Assembly: GCA_900320765.1 (NCBI GenBank)
Contig: ONTN01000079.1
Span: forward strand, 1-9,421
Direction of reading: 5' to 3'
Length of the DNA: 9,421 nucleotides
Source of the DNA: an uncultured Eubacteriales bacterium
Lineage (GTDB): Bacteria > Bacillota > Clostridia > Oscillospirales > Oscillospiraceae
The translations under genes and the position numbers were made by a program. The notes under the pieces were generated by a model, which did not search any database, was not told the DNA's origin, and saw only the letters and a program-made list of their open reading frames with translations. This document shows, one piece after another, positions 1 to 6,358 of the stretch. The first letter of the stretch is position 1; each line of letters starts with the position of its first letter.

Positions 1-663
1 CATCACCTTGTTGTCCGAGCTCTCCGCCTTGTAGTTCTTTCCGACCTCGTCGTAGCTCTTGCAGAAGCGGTAATACGTAGTCGGCACCCGCTTGCCGCAG
101 ATATTCTGCTCCACCTGCGGATCGAAGACGTAGGCCTCGCCGTTTATCACCGCCTCAGCCCACAGATGCCAGACCATACCGCCGCCCGAGCGGGAGGTAT
201 AGCCCTTCACCGTGTAGGCGTTCAGCCCGAGATAGCGCAGGAAGGCCATCATAGTGTAGTTGAAATCGTAGCACGAGCCGGTCTTCATTACGAGGACGGA
301 GTATATCGACTGGTGCGTTCCGTACCCGTTATTCTTGAAGGTGGTCTGCACAATAAGAAAATCGTACATCGCCTTGACCTTCTGATAATTCGACATATCC
401 TCCGTAGTATTCGCCTCGATAGCCTCGACTATCAGCTTGTCGGCGTCCTCCGGCATAAAGGTCTGGCCGGACATACTGTTTTTCGTGCCTCCGGCCTTGA
501 GCTCGTATTCGTAGTCCGCGCTGCCCTTGGCGAGGAAGTGATCCGGCCTCAGGGTGACGGAATTCAAAAGAGCCTCCGCGTCCGTCTTCGCAGACGCGGT
601 GGGTATGACGCTTATTATCAGCAAGGCCGCCAGAAGGATTGGAAGTAATTTTATCCGCTTCAT
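1..663 (-). CDS. Secreted transglutaminase-like protein (C-terminus outside window)
   Basis: The first 221 residues are visible and the frame is still open at the window edge. The start ATG (663-661) is preceded by AAAGGAG about 10 nt upstream. Residues 1-25 form a signal peptide: MKRIK, a hydrophobic stretch of Leu/Ile/Ala, then a T-A-S-A site with likely cleavage after A25. The transglutaminase-like core carries the expected Cys-His-Asp triad: C131 in TGSCYDF, H166 in MVWHLWAEAV, and D181 in YVFDPQ. Family knowledge: this papain-like fold includes proteases, peptide N-glycanases and cross-linking enzymes, and it is common in exported proteins of gut Clostridia. The substrate cannot be read from the sequence. 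The gene has its own promoter and sits behind the terminator of the polA/rimI operon, so it appears to be a separate unit. The fold and export are well supported; the exact function is unknown. Confidence 0.85.
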   Translation of the reverse strand, partial: MKRIKLLPILLAALLIISVIPTASAKTDAEALLNSVTLRPDHFLAKGSADYEYELKAGGTKNSMSGQTFMPEDADKLIVEAIEANTTEDMSNYQKVKAMYDFLIVQTTFKNNGYGTHQSIYSVLVMKTGSCYDFNYTMMAFLRYLGLNAYTVKGYTSRSGGGMVWHLWAEAVINGEAYVFDPQVEQNICGKRVPTTYYRFCKSYDEVGKNYKAESSDNKVM

Positions 664-694
664 TTCCGTTCAGCTCCTTTGATTTTGCTTGGTT

Positions 695-709
695 GTAACT
701 ATTTGTTAC
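695..709. promoter_or_regulatory. Palindrome at the transcription start of the transglutaminase gene
   Basis: GTAAC-N5-GTTAC is a perfect 5-bp inverted repeat. It begins about 7 nt downstream of the -10 hexamer, so it covers roughly +1 to +15 of the predicted transcript. It could be a repressor operator or a small 5' RNA hairpin that protects the message. No regulator gene is present nearby to decide between them. Confidence 0.4.
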
Positions 710-715
710 TTTTTC

Positions 716-744
716 ATTATAATACCAAATAATGCCTATGTCAA
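716..744 (-). promoter_or_regulatory. Consensus SigA promoter for the transglutaminase gene
   Basis: On the minus strand a perfect -35 TTGACA (744-739) is separated by exactly 17 nt from a perfect -10 TATAAT (721-716). Transcription should start near 709-710, about 46 nt before the start codon. Such an ideal vegetative promoter suggests strong expression unless it is repressed at the adjacent palindrome. Confidence 0.9.
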
Positions 745-760
745 CACGGAATAAATTGCG

Positions 761-804
761 TTAAATCAAAATTGCGCCGCTATATATGGTATATAGCGGC
801 GCAA
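761..804 (-). terminator. Intrinsic terminator after rimI (end of cysE-cysS-polA-rimI unit)
   Basis: A perfect 15-bp stem (772-786 with 790-804, loop of 3 nt, TTGCGCCGCTATATA on each arm) is followed on the minus strand by a T-rich run, TTTTGATTTAA. It begins 9 nt after the rimI stop codon and lies just upstream of the next promoter. The other face of the stem also has four A/T bases, but no plus-strand gene exists here to use it. Confidence 0.9.
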
Positions 805-813
805 AAGTCATAT

Positions 814-1257
814 TCAGTTTATTTTCAGCTCCCGCTCCATCATCACGGCGTCCTCCGTGGGGAGCTCATAGTAGTTTCTCCGGACGCCGAGGACCTGAAA
901 GCCCTTTTTAAGATACAGCGACCTTGCGGGCTTATTTGAGGCTCTGACCTCCAAAAGCATACGCCCGGCTCCGCGCTTTTCGGCAAGGCGGACGCACTCG
1001 TCGATGAGGGCTCCGCCTATCCCGCGGCCTCTCTCGCTCTCGGCGACGCAGATATTGAAAAGCTCCGAATCGTCGCCGGCAAGGTGGGCTATCGCAAAGC
1101 CTAAAAGCCTTTCCCCCTCGCAGGCGAGAAGGAAGTCGGCGTATTCGCTCCTGAGCTCAAACAGAAAGCCGGACCGCGACCAGGGCACGGCAAACGAGGC
1201 CTTCTCAAGCTCTACGACGGCGTCGATATCGGCGCCGCGCGCTCTTCTAATCTCCAT
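814..1257 (-). CDS. rimI: Ribosomal protein S18 alanine N-acetyltransferase RimI
   Basis: A 147-residue GNAT acetyltransferase that transfers acetyl from acetyl-CoA to the N-terminal alanine of ribosomal protein S18. The acetyl-CoA loop is R76-G-R-G-I-G81 within VAESERGRGIGGAL. The RimI signature follows: LLEVRASN with E103, then LY at 114-115 and the end block NYYELPTEDAVMM. E103 and Y115 match the general base and general acid described for Salmonella RimI. The start chosen is the ATG at 1257-1255, which shares its A with the polA stop (TGATG); this is a coupled 1-nt overlap. The frame stays open to 1287, but the extra ten residues (MRQNVVRGEV) lie inside polA and are unlike the family N-terminus. 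Some RimI-like proteins acetylate other targets, so the substrate is by family only. Confidence 0.92.
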   Translation of the reverse strand: MEIRRARGADIDAVVELEKASFAVPWSRSGFLFELRSEYADFLLACEGERLLGFAIAHLAGDDSELFNICVAESERGRGIGGALIDECVRLAEKRGAGRMLLEVRASNKPARSLYLKKGFQVLGVRRNYYELPTEDAVMMERELKIN

Positions 1258-3863
1258 CACTTCGCCTCGTACCACGTTCTGCCGCATTTTACCTCGGCGG
1301 TCAGCGGGACGGAGAGCTTAGCCGCCCCCTCCATTTCACGCTTTAGGATAGCTGCGACCTTTTCGGCGTCCTCCTCCGGGCACTCGGCGATAAGCTCGTC
1401 GTGCACCTGAAGTATGAGCCTCGCCCCCGGGCACTCGGCGCTGAGAGCCCGGTCGGCGTTTATCATCGCTATCTTCATAATATCGGCGGCCGTGCCCTGG
1501 ATGGGCATATTCCGCGCCACTCTCTCGCCGAAGGAGCGGAGATTGAAGTTCGCGCTCTTAAGCTCGGGTAGCGGCCTTTTCCTGCCGTATTCGGTAAAGG
1601 CGGCGCCCTTCTCCTTCGCTTCGCGCACCGTCCTCTCCATATAATCCGAAACGCCCCTGTATTTTGCCATATAGGCGTTTATATAATCCCGCGCCTCGGT
1701 GACGGAGACGCCGATATCGTCGGAGAGGGAGAAGGCGGAAATGCCGTAGACTATGCCGAAATTGACAGCCTTGGCTTTTCCTCTCTCCTCCTTCGTGACC
1801 TCCTCGGGCGGTATGCCGAGGACGGAGGCTGCGGTGAGCCTGTGGATATCCTCGCCCGTCCTGTAAGCCTCTATCATCGCTTCGTCGTCCGCTATGTGGG
1901 CGAGGATGCGAAGCTCTATCTGGCTGTAGTCCGCGTCGACGAGGGTCATACCCTCCGGCGCGATGAAGGCCTTTCTTATCTCGCCGCCGAGCTCGCGGCG
2001 AACGGGTATATTCTGCAGGTTCGGGTCTGTCGAGGAGAGCCTTCCCGTGGCTGTTACAGTCATCTGGAAGGTCGTGTGTATCCTGCCGTCCGCCCCTATC
2101 ATCTTCGTAAGCCCGTCCGCGTAGGTGCTCTTGAGCTTACTTAGCTCCCTGTACTCGAGGACGAGGGGTATTATCCTGTGCCGTCCCTTCAGCTTTTCGA
2201 GAACGTCGGCGTTCGTAGAATAGCCCGTCTTCATCTTCTTCGGTGCTGGGAGCATAAGCCTTTCAAAAAGCACCTCGCCGAGCTGCTTCGGGCTGTTTAT
2301 ATTGAATTCCGTGCCCGAGAGGGAGTATATCTCCGCCGTCAGCCTCTCTATCTCTGTCTCAAGCGCCGCCCCGAGGGCGGAGAGGGCGTTTTTATCCACC
2401 AAAAAGCCCGCAAGCTCCATCTTCGCGAGCACGGGGCAGAGCGGAAGCTCGATATCGCGGAAGACTCTTTCGAGCCCCTCCGCCTCAAGCCTCGGCTCGA
2501 GGGTTTCCGCGAGGTACAGGCAGGCCGCCGCCTCCTGAGACAGGCGCTTAAGCTCCGCGCCCTCGTCATAAAGGAGCGAGAGCTGTCCGCCCTCCTCGCC
2601 CGCCTCTATCTTAAAGCCGCAGTTATCCTCGCTGAGCTCATATAGCCCGTACCCGCTCCTCGCGGGGTCGAGGAGATAGGCGGCGAGAGCCGCGTCGAAT
2701 TCCCAGCCGCCCGCCGTAGCGCCTCGGCGTAGAGCCTCGCGTATATCGTCCTTTATATTGAAGCCCGCCTTTTTCACCTCGGGCGAGAGGGCGAATAAGA
2801 GCGCCTCGCCGGATACGATATACGCCGTATCCGAGCCCTCCGGGTATAGTGCCGCCGCCGTTTTTTCCTCATTAAGCCGAAAGCCGCAGAGCCTGCCGCT
2901 GAGGCTTTTTTTGAGCTCGTCCTTCTTCTCGGAATACTCCTCCCGCTTCTCCGGCTTTTTTAGGTCTGAGGGCTTCGCCTTCTCCTCCGCGGGCTCGGAA
3001 AGCCCGTATTCTGAGATGAGCTTTCTGAAGCCGAGGCGGGTAAACAGGGCGTAGAGAGCGTCGTTATTGACGCTTTTCAGCCCTAAATCCTCTATATTTA
3101 TCTCTATCGGCGCGTCGCAGCGGATGGTCGCGAGGTCATAGCTCAGTATGGCGGACTCTTTTCCCGCCTCTAACTTCCTTTTGACCGAATCCTTTATATC
3201 GAGGGAGTCGAGCTCGGAGTATATCCTGTCCACGGTCGTAAACCTCTGAATAAGGTCCATAGCCGTCTTCTCGCCCACTCCGGGAACTCCCGGGATATTG
3301 TCGCTCGCGTCGCCCATCAGCGCCTTGAGGTCGATAATATTTATCGGCTCGAAGCCGTATTCCCCGCGGAAAGCCTCCTCGTCGTAGACCTTCACCTCGG
3401 TCTGACCCATCCGGCTTTTGATATGATAGACCTCGGTTCCCCCTCCGATAAGCTGGAAGGAGTCGCGGTCGCCCGTGACGAGGACGCAGCGGTCGCCGCG
3501 CTCGGCGCATTTTTTTGAGATCGTGCCGAGCAGGTCGTCCGCCTCCCAGCCCGAAAGCTCGCAGCGGCTTACGTTCATCGCGTCGAGCACCTCTTTGAGT
3601 ATCGGCATCTGAACGGCGAGCTCCTCCGGCATACCCTTGCGCTGAGCCTTGTACGCATCGTACTTCAGCTTGCGGAAGGTGGGTCCGTGCAGATCGAAGG
3701 CGACGGCCAAGGCGTCCGGGCGCACGTCGTTCATCACCCGCCTCAGAATGGAAAGGAAGCCGTATATCCCGTTCGTCGGCGTCCCGTCCGGGGCATTCAG
3801 CATGCGTATGCCGAAAAACGCCCTGTTCACTATGCTGTTTCCGTCGATGACTATTACGGTCAT
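1257..3863 (-). CDS. polA: DNA polymerase I, proofreading-deficient type
   Basis: 868 residues, full length for the family. Residues 1-290 are the 5'-3' flap exonuclease, with IDGNS at 6-10, WEADD at 106-110, TGDRD at 130-134 and MGDASDNIPGVPG at 183-195. Residues about 320-465 keep the shape of a 3'-5' exonuclease domain but lack the acidic metal ligands: no DTET-like motif is present, and the YAAEDAD block of E. coli is replaced by AAACLYLAE. The polymerase domain has motif A (DYSQIELR, D645), the O-helix (R694, K698, F702, Y706) and motif C (QVHDE, D822). F702 is the position that in this family discriminates against dideoxynucleotides. Role: Okazaki-fragment maturation and excision-repair synthesis. 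The start is the ATG at 3863-3861, with AAAGGAG 8 nt upstream. An in-frame ATG at 3899 lies inside cysS and is rejected. The gene follows cysS after 20 nt. Confidence 0.97.
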   Translation of the reverse strand: MTVIVIDGNSIVNRAFFGIRMLNAPDGTPTNGIYGFLSILRRVMNDVRPDALAVAFDLHGPTFRKLKYDAYKAQRKGMPEELAVQMPILKEVLDAMNVSRCELSGWEADDLLGTISKKCAERGDRCVLVTGDRDSFQLIGGGTEVYHIKSRMGQTEVKVYDEEAFRGEYGFEPINIIDLKALMGDASDNIPGVPGVGEKTAMDLIQRFTTVDRIYSELDSLDIKDSVKRKLEAGKESAILSYDLATIRCDAPIEINIEDLGLKSVNNDALYALFTRLGFRKLISEYGLSEPAEEKAKPSDLKKPEKREEYSEKKDELKKSLSGRLCGFRLNEEKTAAALYPEGSDTAYIVSGEALLFALSPEVKKAGFNIKDDIREALRRGATAGGWEFDAALAAYLLDPARSGYGLYELSEDNCGFKIEAGEEGGQLSLLYDEGAELKRLSQEAAACLYLAETLEPRLEAEGLERVFRDIELPLCPVLAKMELAGFLVDKNALSALGAALETEIERLTAEIYSLSGTEFNINSPKQLGEVLFERLMLPAPKKMKTGYSTNADVLEKLKGRHRIIPLVLEYRELSKLKSTYADGLTKMIGADGRIHTTFQMTVTATGRLSSTDPNLQNIPVRRELGGEIRKAFIAPEGMTLVDADYSQIELRILAHIADDEAMIEAYRTGEDIHRLTAASVLGIPPEEVTKEERGKAKAVNFGIVYGISAFSLSDDIGVSVTEARDYINAYMAKYRGVSDYMERTVREAKEKGAAFTEYGRKRPLPELKSANFNLRSFGERVARNMPIQGTAADIMKIAMINADRALSAECPGARLILQVHDELIAECPEEDAEKVAAILKREMEGAAKLSVPLTAEVKCGRTWYEAK

Positions 3864-3883
3864 GGCTCTCTCTCCTTTGCAGC

Positions 3884-5335
3884 TTAAACTCTCTTCCACT
3901 TTACACCGCCGGGGATATCGGTTATCTCTATTCCCTCGGACTTAAGCGCCTCTCTTATAGCGTCGGCATCCGCGAAATTCTTCGCCTTTTTCGCCTCCAT
4001 GCGGGCGATGAGGCGGGCCTTTATGCCCTCGTCTTCTTCTCCGTCCTCGGGTATCACGGTAAACTCCGCCTTTGCGGGCTGAGCCGCCGCGTTCTTTTTT
4101 CTCAGAGCGGCGCTCTTTTCAATAAGCCCGAGGGAGAGCACCGTATCCGCGTCGCCGATGATCGCAAGCTTCGTTTTCCCGTTCGTCTTCGCCTTTAACG
4201 CGTCGTAGATAAAGGTCACGCCCATAGAGGTGTTGAGGTCGTTATCCATCGCCGCCTTGAACTTCTCCCTGTACTCCGCGCGGACGGCCTCATCGAGCTC
4301 CCCATCCTCAGGGTCGAGAGCGGCTACCTTCGCAAGCAGCTTGTTGTAAGCGCCGACGGCGTTATCGAGGTTTTCCCAGGTGAAGACGAGGCTCTTGCGG
4401 TAATGGCTCTGCAGGCAGAAGAAGCGGTAGGCGAGGGGATCGTAGCCCTTTTCCTGAAGTAGCGATACGGTCAAAAACTCGCCCTTCGACTTCGACATCT
4501 TCCCCTCCGGGGTATTCAAATGGGCGACGTGCACCCAGAAGTTGCACCACTTATGCCCCAAATAAGCCTCGGACTGGGCGATCTCGTTCGTATGGTGCGG
4601 GAAGGCGTTGTCGATACCGCCGCAGTGGATATCTATATCCTCGCCCAGGTGCTTCATCGAGATGCAGGAGCACTCGATATGCCAGCCGGGATAGCCGACG
4701 CCCCAGGGGGAATCCCACTTGAGCGCCTGATCCTCGAACTTTGACTTCGTAAACCAGAGGGCGAAGTCGTTTCTGTTGCGCTTGTTCTCGTCCGCCTCTA
4801 CGCCCTCGCGGACGCCGACGGCGAGATCCTCCTCCTTAAAGTCGTTGAAAACGTAGTAGCTCTTGAGCTTCGCGGTGTCAAAATACACGTTCCCGCCGGC
4901 TCTGTAGGCGTAATTCGTATCGACGAGCTTGTTTATCACCTTGACGTACTCCGGTATGCAGTTCGTCGCAGGCTCGACAACGTCCGGGCGCTTGATATTC
5001 AGCTTTTCGCAGTCAGCAAAAAATGCGTCGGTATAGTATTTCGCTATATCCATAACGCTCTTGTGCTCGCGCTTTGCGCCCTTGAGCATCTTGTCCTCTC
5101 CGGTATCTCCGTCCGAGGCGAGATGTCCGACGTCGGTTATATTCATAACGCGCTTCACGTTGTAGCCGAGGAAGCGGAGGTACTTTTCCAGCACGTCCTC
5201 CATTATATAGCTTCTCAGGTTTCCGATATGGGCGAAATGGTACACGGTGGGGCCGCAGGTGTACATTTTCACGATATCGGGGTGGTTGGGCACAAACTCG
5301 TCCTTCGTGCGTGTCGCTGAATTGTAAAGCTTCAT
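3884..5335 (-). CDS. cysS: Cysteinyl-tRNA synthetase
   Basis: 483 residues, class I aminoacyl-tRNA synthetase that charges tRNA-Cys with cysteine in the cytosol. The zinc ligands expected for CysRS are present: C27 (TCGPTVY), C222 (WHIECS), H247 and E251 (FPHHTNEIAQSEA). The KMSKS loop is K279-S283. The HIGH box reads HIGN (36-39) within HFAHIGNLRSY, a variant I associate with one CysRS subfamily. The C-terminus (about 440-483) has the usual tail of the family, with DADAIREALKSEGIEI and WKRV at the end. Translation starts at 5335 with GGAGAG 6 nt upstream. The cysE stop codon is only 2 nt away, so the two genes are likely coupled. The gene shares the T-box attenuator upstream of cysE, which gives direct feedback from uncharged tRNA-Cys. 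Confidence 0.97.
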   Translation of the reverse strand: MKLYNSATRTKDEFVPNHPDIVKMYTCGPTVYHFAHIGNLRSYIMEDVLEKYLRFLGYNVKRVMNITDVGHLASDGDTGEDKMLKGAKREHKSVMDIAKYYTDAFFADCEKLNIKRPDVVEPATNCIPEYVKVINKLVDTNYAYRAGGNVYFDTAKLKSYYVFNDFKEEDLAVGVREGVEADENKRNRNDFALWFTKSKFEDQALKWDSPWGVGYPGWHIECSCISMKHLGEDIDIHCGGIDNAFPHHTNEIAQSEAYLGHKWCNFWVHVAHLNTPEGKMSKSKGEFLTVSLLQEKGYDPLAYRFFCLQSHYRKSLVFTWENLDNAVGAYNKLLAKVAALDPEDGELDEAVRAEYREKFKAAMDNDLNTSMGVTFIYDALKAKTNGKTKLAIIGDADTVLSLGLIEKSAALRKKNAAAQPAKAEFTVIPEDGEEDEGIKARLIARMEAKKAKNFADADAIREALKSEGIEITDIPGGVKWKRV

Positions 5336-5337
5336 CG

Positions 5338-5976
5338 TTATCTCTCCAGTCTCGTTAGTATATCCTTAATTTCGTCAAGCTGAGTTCTGAGATTCAACAG
5401 CTCGAGCTGAACGGGGTCAGTCACGTTTATCTGATCCACCTCGGTGGCGTAGTCCGTCTTTTTCCCGTCTATTCTCGCTATCCTCGCGGGAACGCCCACG
5501 GCCGTCGCGTTTGGCGGTATATCCTTCAAAACCACGGCGCCCGCGGCGACGCGACTGTTGTCGCCGACGTTTATCGGGCCGAGCACCTTCGCCCCCGCTC
5601 CGATCAGTACGTTATTGCCTATCGTCGGGTGGCGCTTTCCCGTGTGCTTTCCGGTGCCTCCGAGGGTGACGCCCTGATATATGAGCACGTCGTCGCCTAT
5701 CTCCGCCGTCTCGCCGATAACGACGCCGTCGCCGTGGTCGATAACGAGCCTGCGGCCTATCTTCGCCGCCGGGTGTATCTCTATCCCCGTGAGCTTCCTC
5801 GTTCTCTGGCTTATCCACCTTCCTATGAATTTAAAGCCGTGGCGCCACATAAAGCTTGCCCTTCTGTGCCTTCTCACAGCCCTTATCCCCGGGTAAAGAA
5901 GCACGAGCTCAGCCGTCCCTGTGGCGGCGGGGTCCCTTGCCTTATAGGCGGCGACAAGCTCTTTTAATTCTCCCAT
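5338..5976 (-). CDS. cysE: Serine O-acetyltransferase
   Basis: 212 residues, the short Bacillus/Clostridia form of CysE. It acetylates L-serine with acetyl-CoA to give O-acetylserine, the direct precursor of cysteine. The hexapeptide-repeat left-handed beta helix runs about 65-170 (IHPAAKIG, VIGETAEIG, VLIGAGAKVLG, AAGAVVLKDIPP, AVGVPARI). H81 in IDHGDG is the catalytic histidine, and R115-H116 in GKRHP match the second conserved pair; E66 replaces the Asp that pairs with the catalytic His in E. coli, as in Bacillus. Residues 175-212 form a charged, probably coiled-coil tail that ends in LER, so it lacks the terminal Ile by which E. coli CysE docks into CysK. The start is the ATG at 5976-5974 because GGAG (5986-5983) lies 6 nt upstream; earlier ATGs at 5988 and 6030 have no such site. 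It is the first gene after the cysteine T-box leader. Confidence 0.93.
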   Translation of the reverse strand: MGELKELVAAYKARDPAATGTAELVLLYPGIRAVRRHRRASFMWRHGFKFIGRWISQRTRKLTGIEIHPAAKIGRRLVIDHGDGVVIGETAEIGDDVLIYQGVTLGGTGKHTGKRHPTIGNNVLIGAGAKVLGPINVGDNSRVAAGAVVLKDIPPNATAVGVPARIARIDGKKTDYATEVDQINVTDPVQLELLNLRTQLDEIKDILTRLER

Positions 5977-6134
5977 ATCAATCTCCATTCTGCCGCTTTG
6001 CGCCGGCCATAGTAATGATAATCTCCACAAGCGGCTGAATGGAGATTATGGCATGTGGCGCGGTTGCCGCTTTGCGGCGAGCGACACGCCATATTTCAAG
6101 TGATAGTGTGATTTTTCACACTATCCACTCCAAC
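5977..6134 (-). promoter_or_regulatory. Hairpin-rich segment between T-box terminator and cysE
   Basis: No gene lies in these 158 nt, but most of the stretch can pair. In transcript order: a hairpin at 6129-6099 (10 perfect bp GATAGTGTGA around a 4-nt loop, extendable by three pairs past a bulge); a long hairpin at 6092-6048 (12-nt outer arms with one G-U wobble and one mismatch, inner GCCGC/GCGGC around 3 nt); a hairpin at 6049-6018 (10 perfect bp ATAATCTCCA); then the cysE ribosome binding site. A 12-nt direct repeat TGCCGCTTTGCG occurs at 5991-6002 and 6065-6076. None of the stems is followed by a T-run, so they are not terminators. This is either leader RNA structure or the remains of a small hairpin-rich repeat. 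Confidence 0.6.
5981..6046 (-). promoter_or_regulatory. Inverted repeat that can sequester the cysE ribosome binding site
   Basis: The 18 nt at 5981-5998, which contain the cysE Shine-Dalgarno GGAG (5986-5983), are complementary to 6029-6046 at 17 of 18 positions (ATCTCCATTC, one mismatch, GCCGCTT). The upstream strand can instead pair locally with 6018-6027 (10 perfect bp with 6040-6049). The two pairings exclude each other because both use the ATCTCCA segment. Long pairing hides the ribosome binding site; local pairing frees it. The pairing is read from the sequence; a regulatory role is inference. Confidence 0.45.
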
Positions 6135-6166
6135 AAAAAGCTCCCGTGACAGTACCGTCACGGGAG
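6135..6166 (-). terminator. Intrinsic terminator of the cysteine T-box
   Basis: On the minus strand CTCCCGTGAC (6166-6157), a 6-nt loop, GTCACGGGAG (6150-6141), then C and five T (6139-6135). The perfect 10-bp stem and U-run make a canonical terminator. Its 5' arm (CTCC, 6166-6163) is the same segment that the antiterminator uses, so the two folds are mutually exclusive. Confidence 0.93.
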
Positions 6167-6358
6167 GCGTAATTTTGAAAAAACGCGGTTCCACTCCGTT
6201 TTATAACTCAGGCTGCCTTAACGCGGCAGGACGGAGGGGCATTTCCTCCCCTCGCGCTCCGAGGCGCACTTCACGGGTTCCCGGCAAGCTCCGCTTTCAG
6301 CCAATGGCGGCGCCTCTCTTATGCCCTTTCCCCGTTACTCTTCCTCTTCACGGCGGTT
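6135..6358 (-). promoter_or_regulatory. Cysteine-specific T-box riboswitch controlling cysE-cysS
   Basis: T-box leaders sense uncharged tRNA. Stem I is visible: the helix GAGG (6346-6343) with CCUC (6264-6261) below the specifier loop, AGUA loop-E motif (6339-6336), ACGGG (6335-6331) with CCCGU (6277-6273) above it, and a distal AGAGAGGCG...GGCUGAAAG apex. In the specifier loop GUGAAGUGCGCC places codon UGC (Cys) at 6268-6266. Stem III is CUGCC/GGCAG near 6230-6212. The T-box is UGGAACCGCG (6193-6184); UGGA would pair with UCCA of tRNA-Cys, whose discriminator is U. The antiterminator is GGAG (6197-6194), a UGGAACC bulge, GCGU (6186-6183), ACGC (6170-6167) and CUCC (6166-6163). Uncharged tRNA-Cys should stabilise the antiterminator and allow transcription of cysE, cysS and probably polA and rimI. 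Specifier, T-box base and downstream genes all agree on cysteine. Confidence 0.95.

Noticed and set aside
3864..3899. Upstream in-frame start for polA (12 extra residues)
   Set aside because: It lies within the cysS coding end and has no good Shine-Dalgarno; the ATG at 3863 has AAAGGAG 8 nt upstream and gives the canonical IDGNS-proximal N-terminus.
5977..6030. Longer cysE N-terminus starting at 6030 or 5988
   Set aside because: The 5988 ATG overlaps the GGAG that serves 5976, and the extra residues (MWRLSLLWPAQSGR) are not CysE-like and coincide with the RBS-pairing repeat.
6048..6125. Hairpins at 6048-6092 and 6099-6129 as additional intrinsic terminators
   Set aside because: Neither is followed by a T-run on the minus strand; the only canonical terminator of the leader is 6135-6166.
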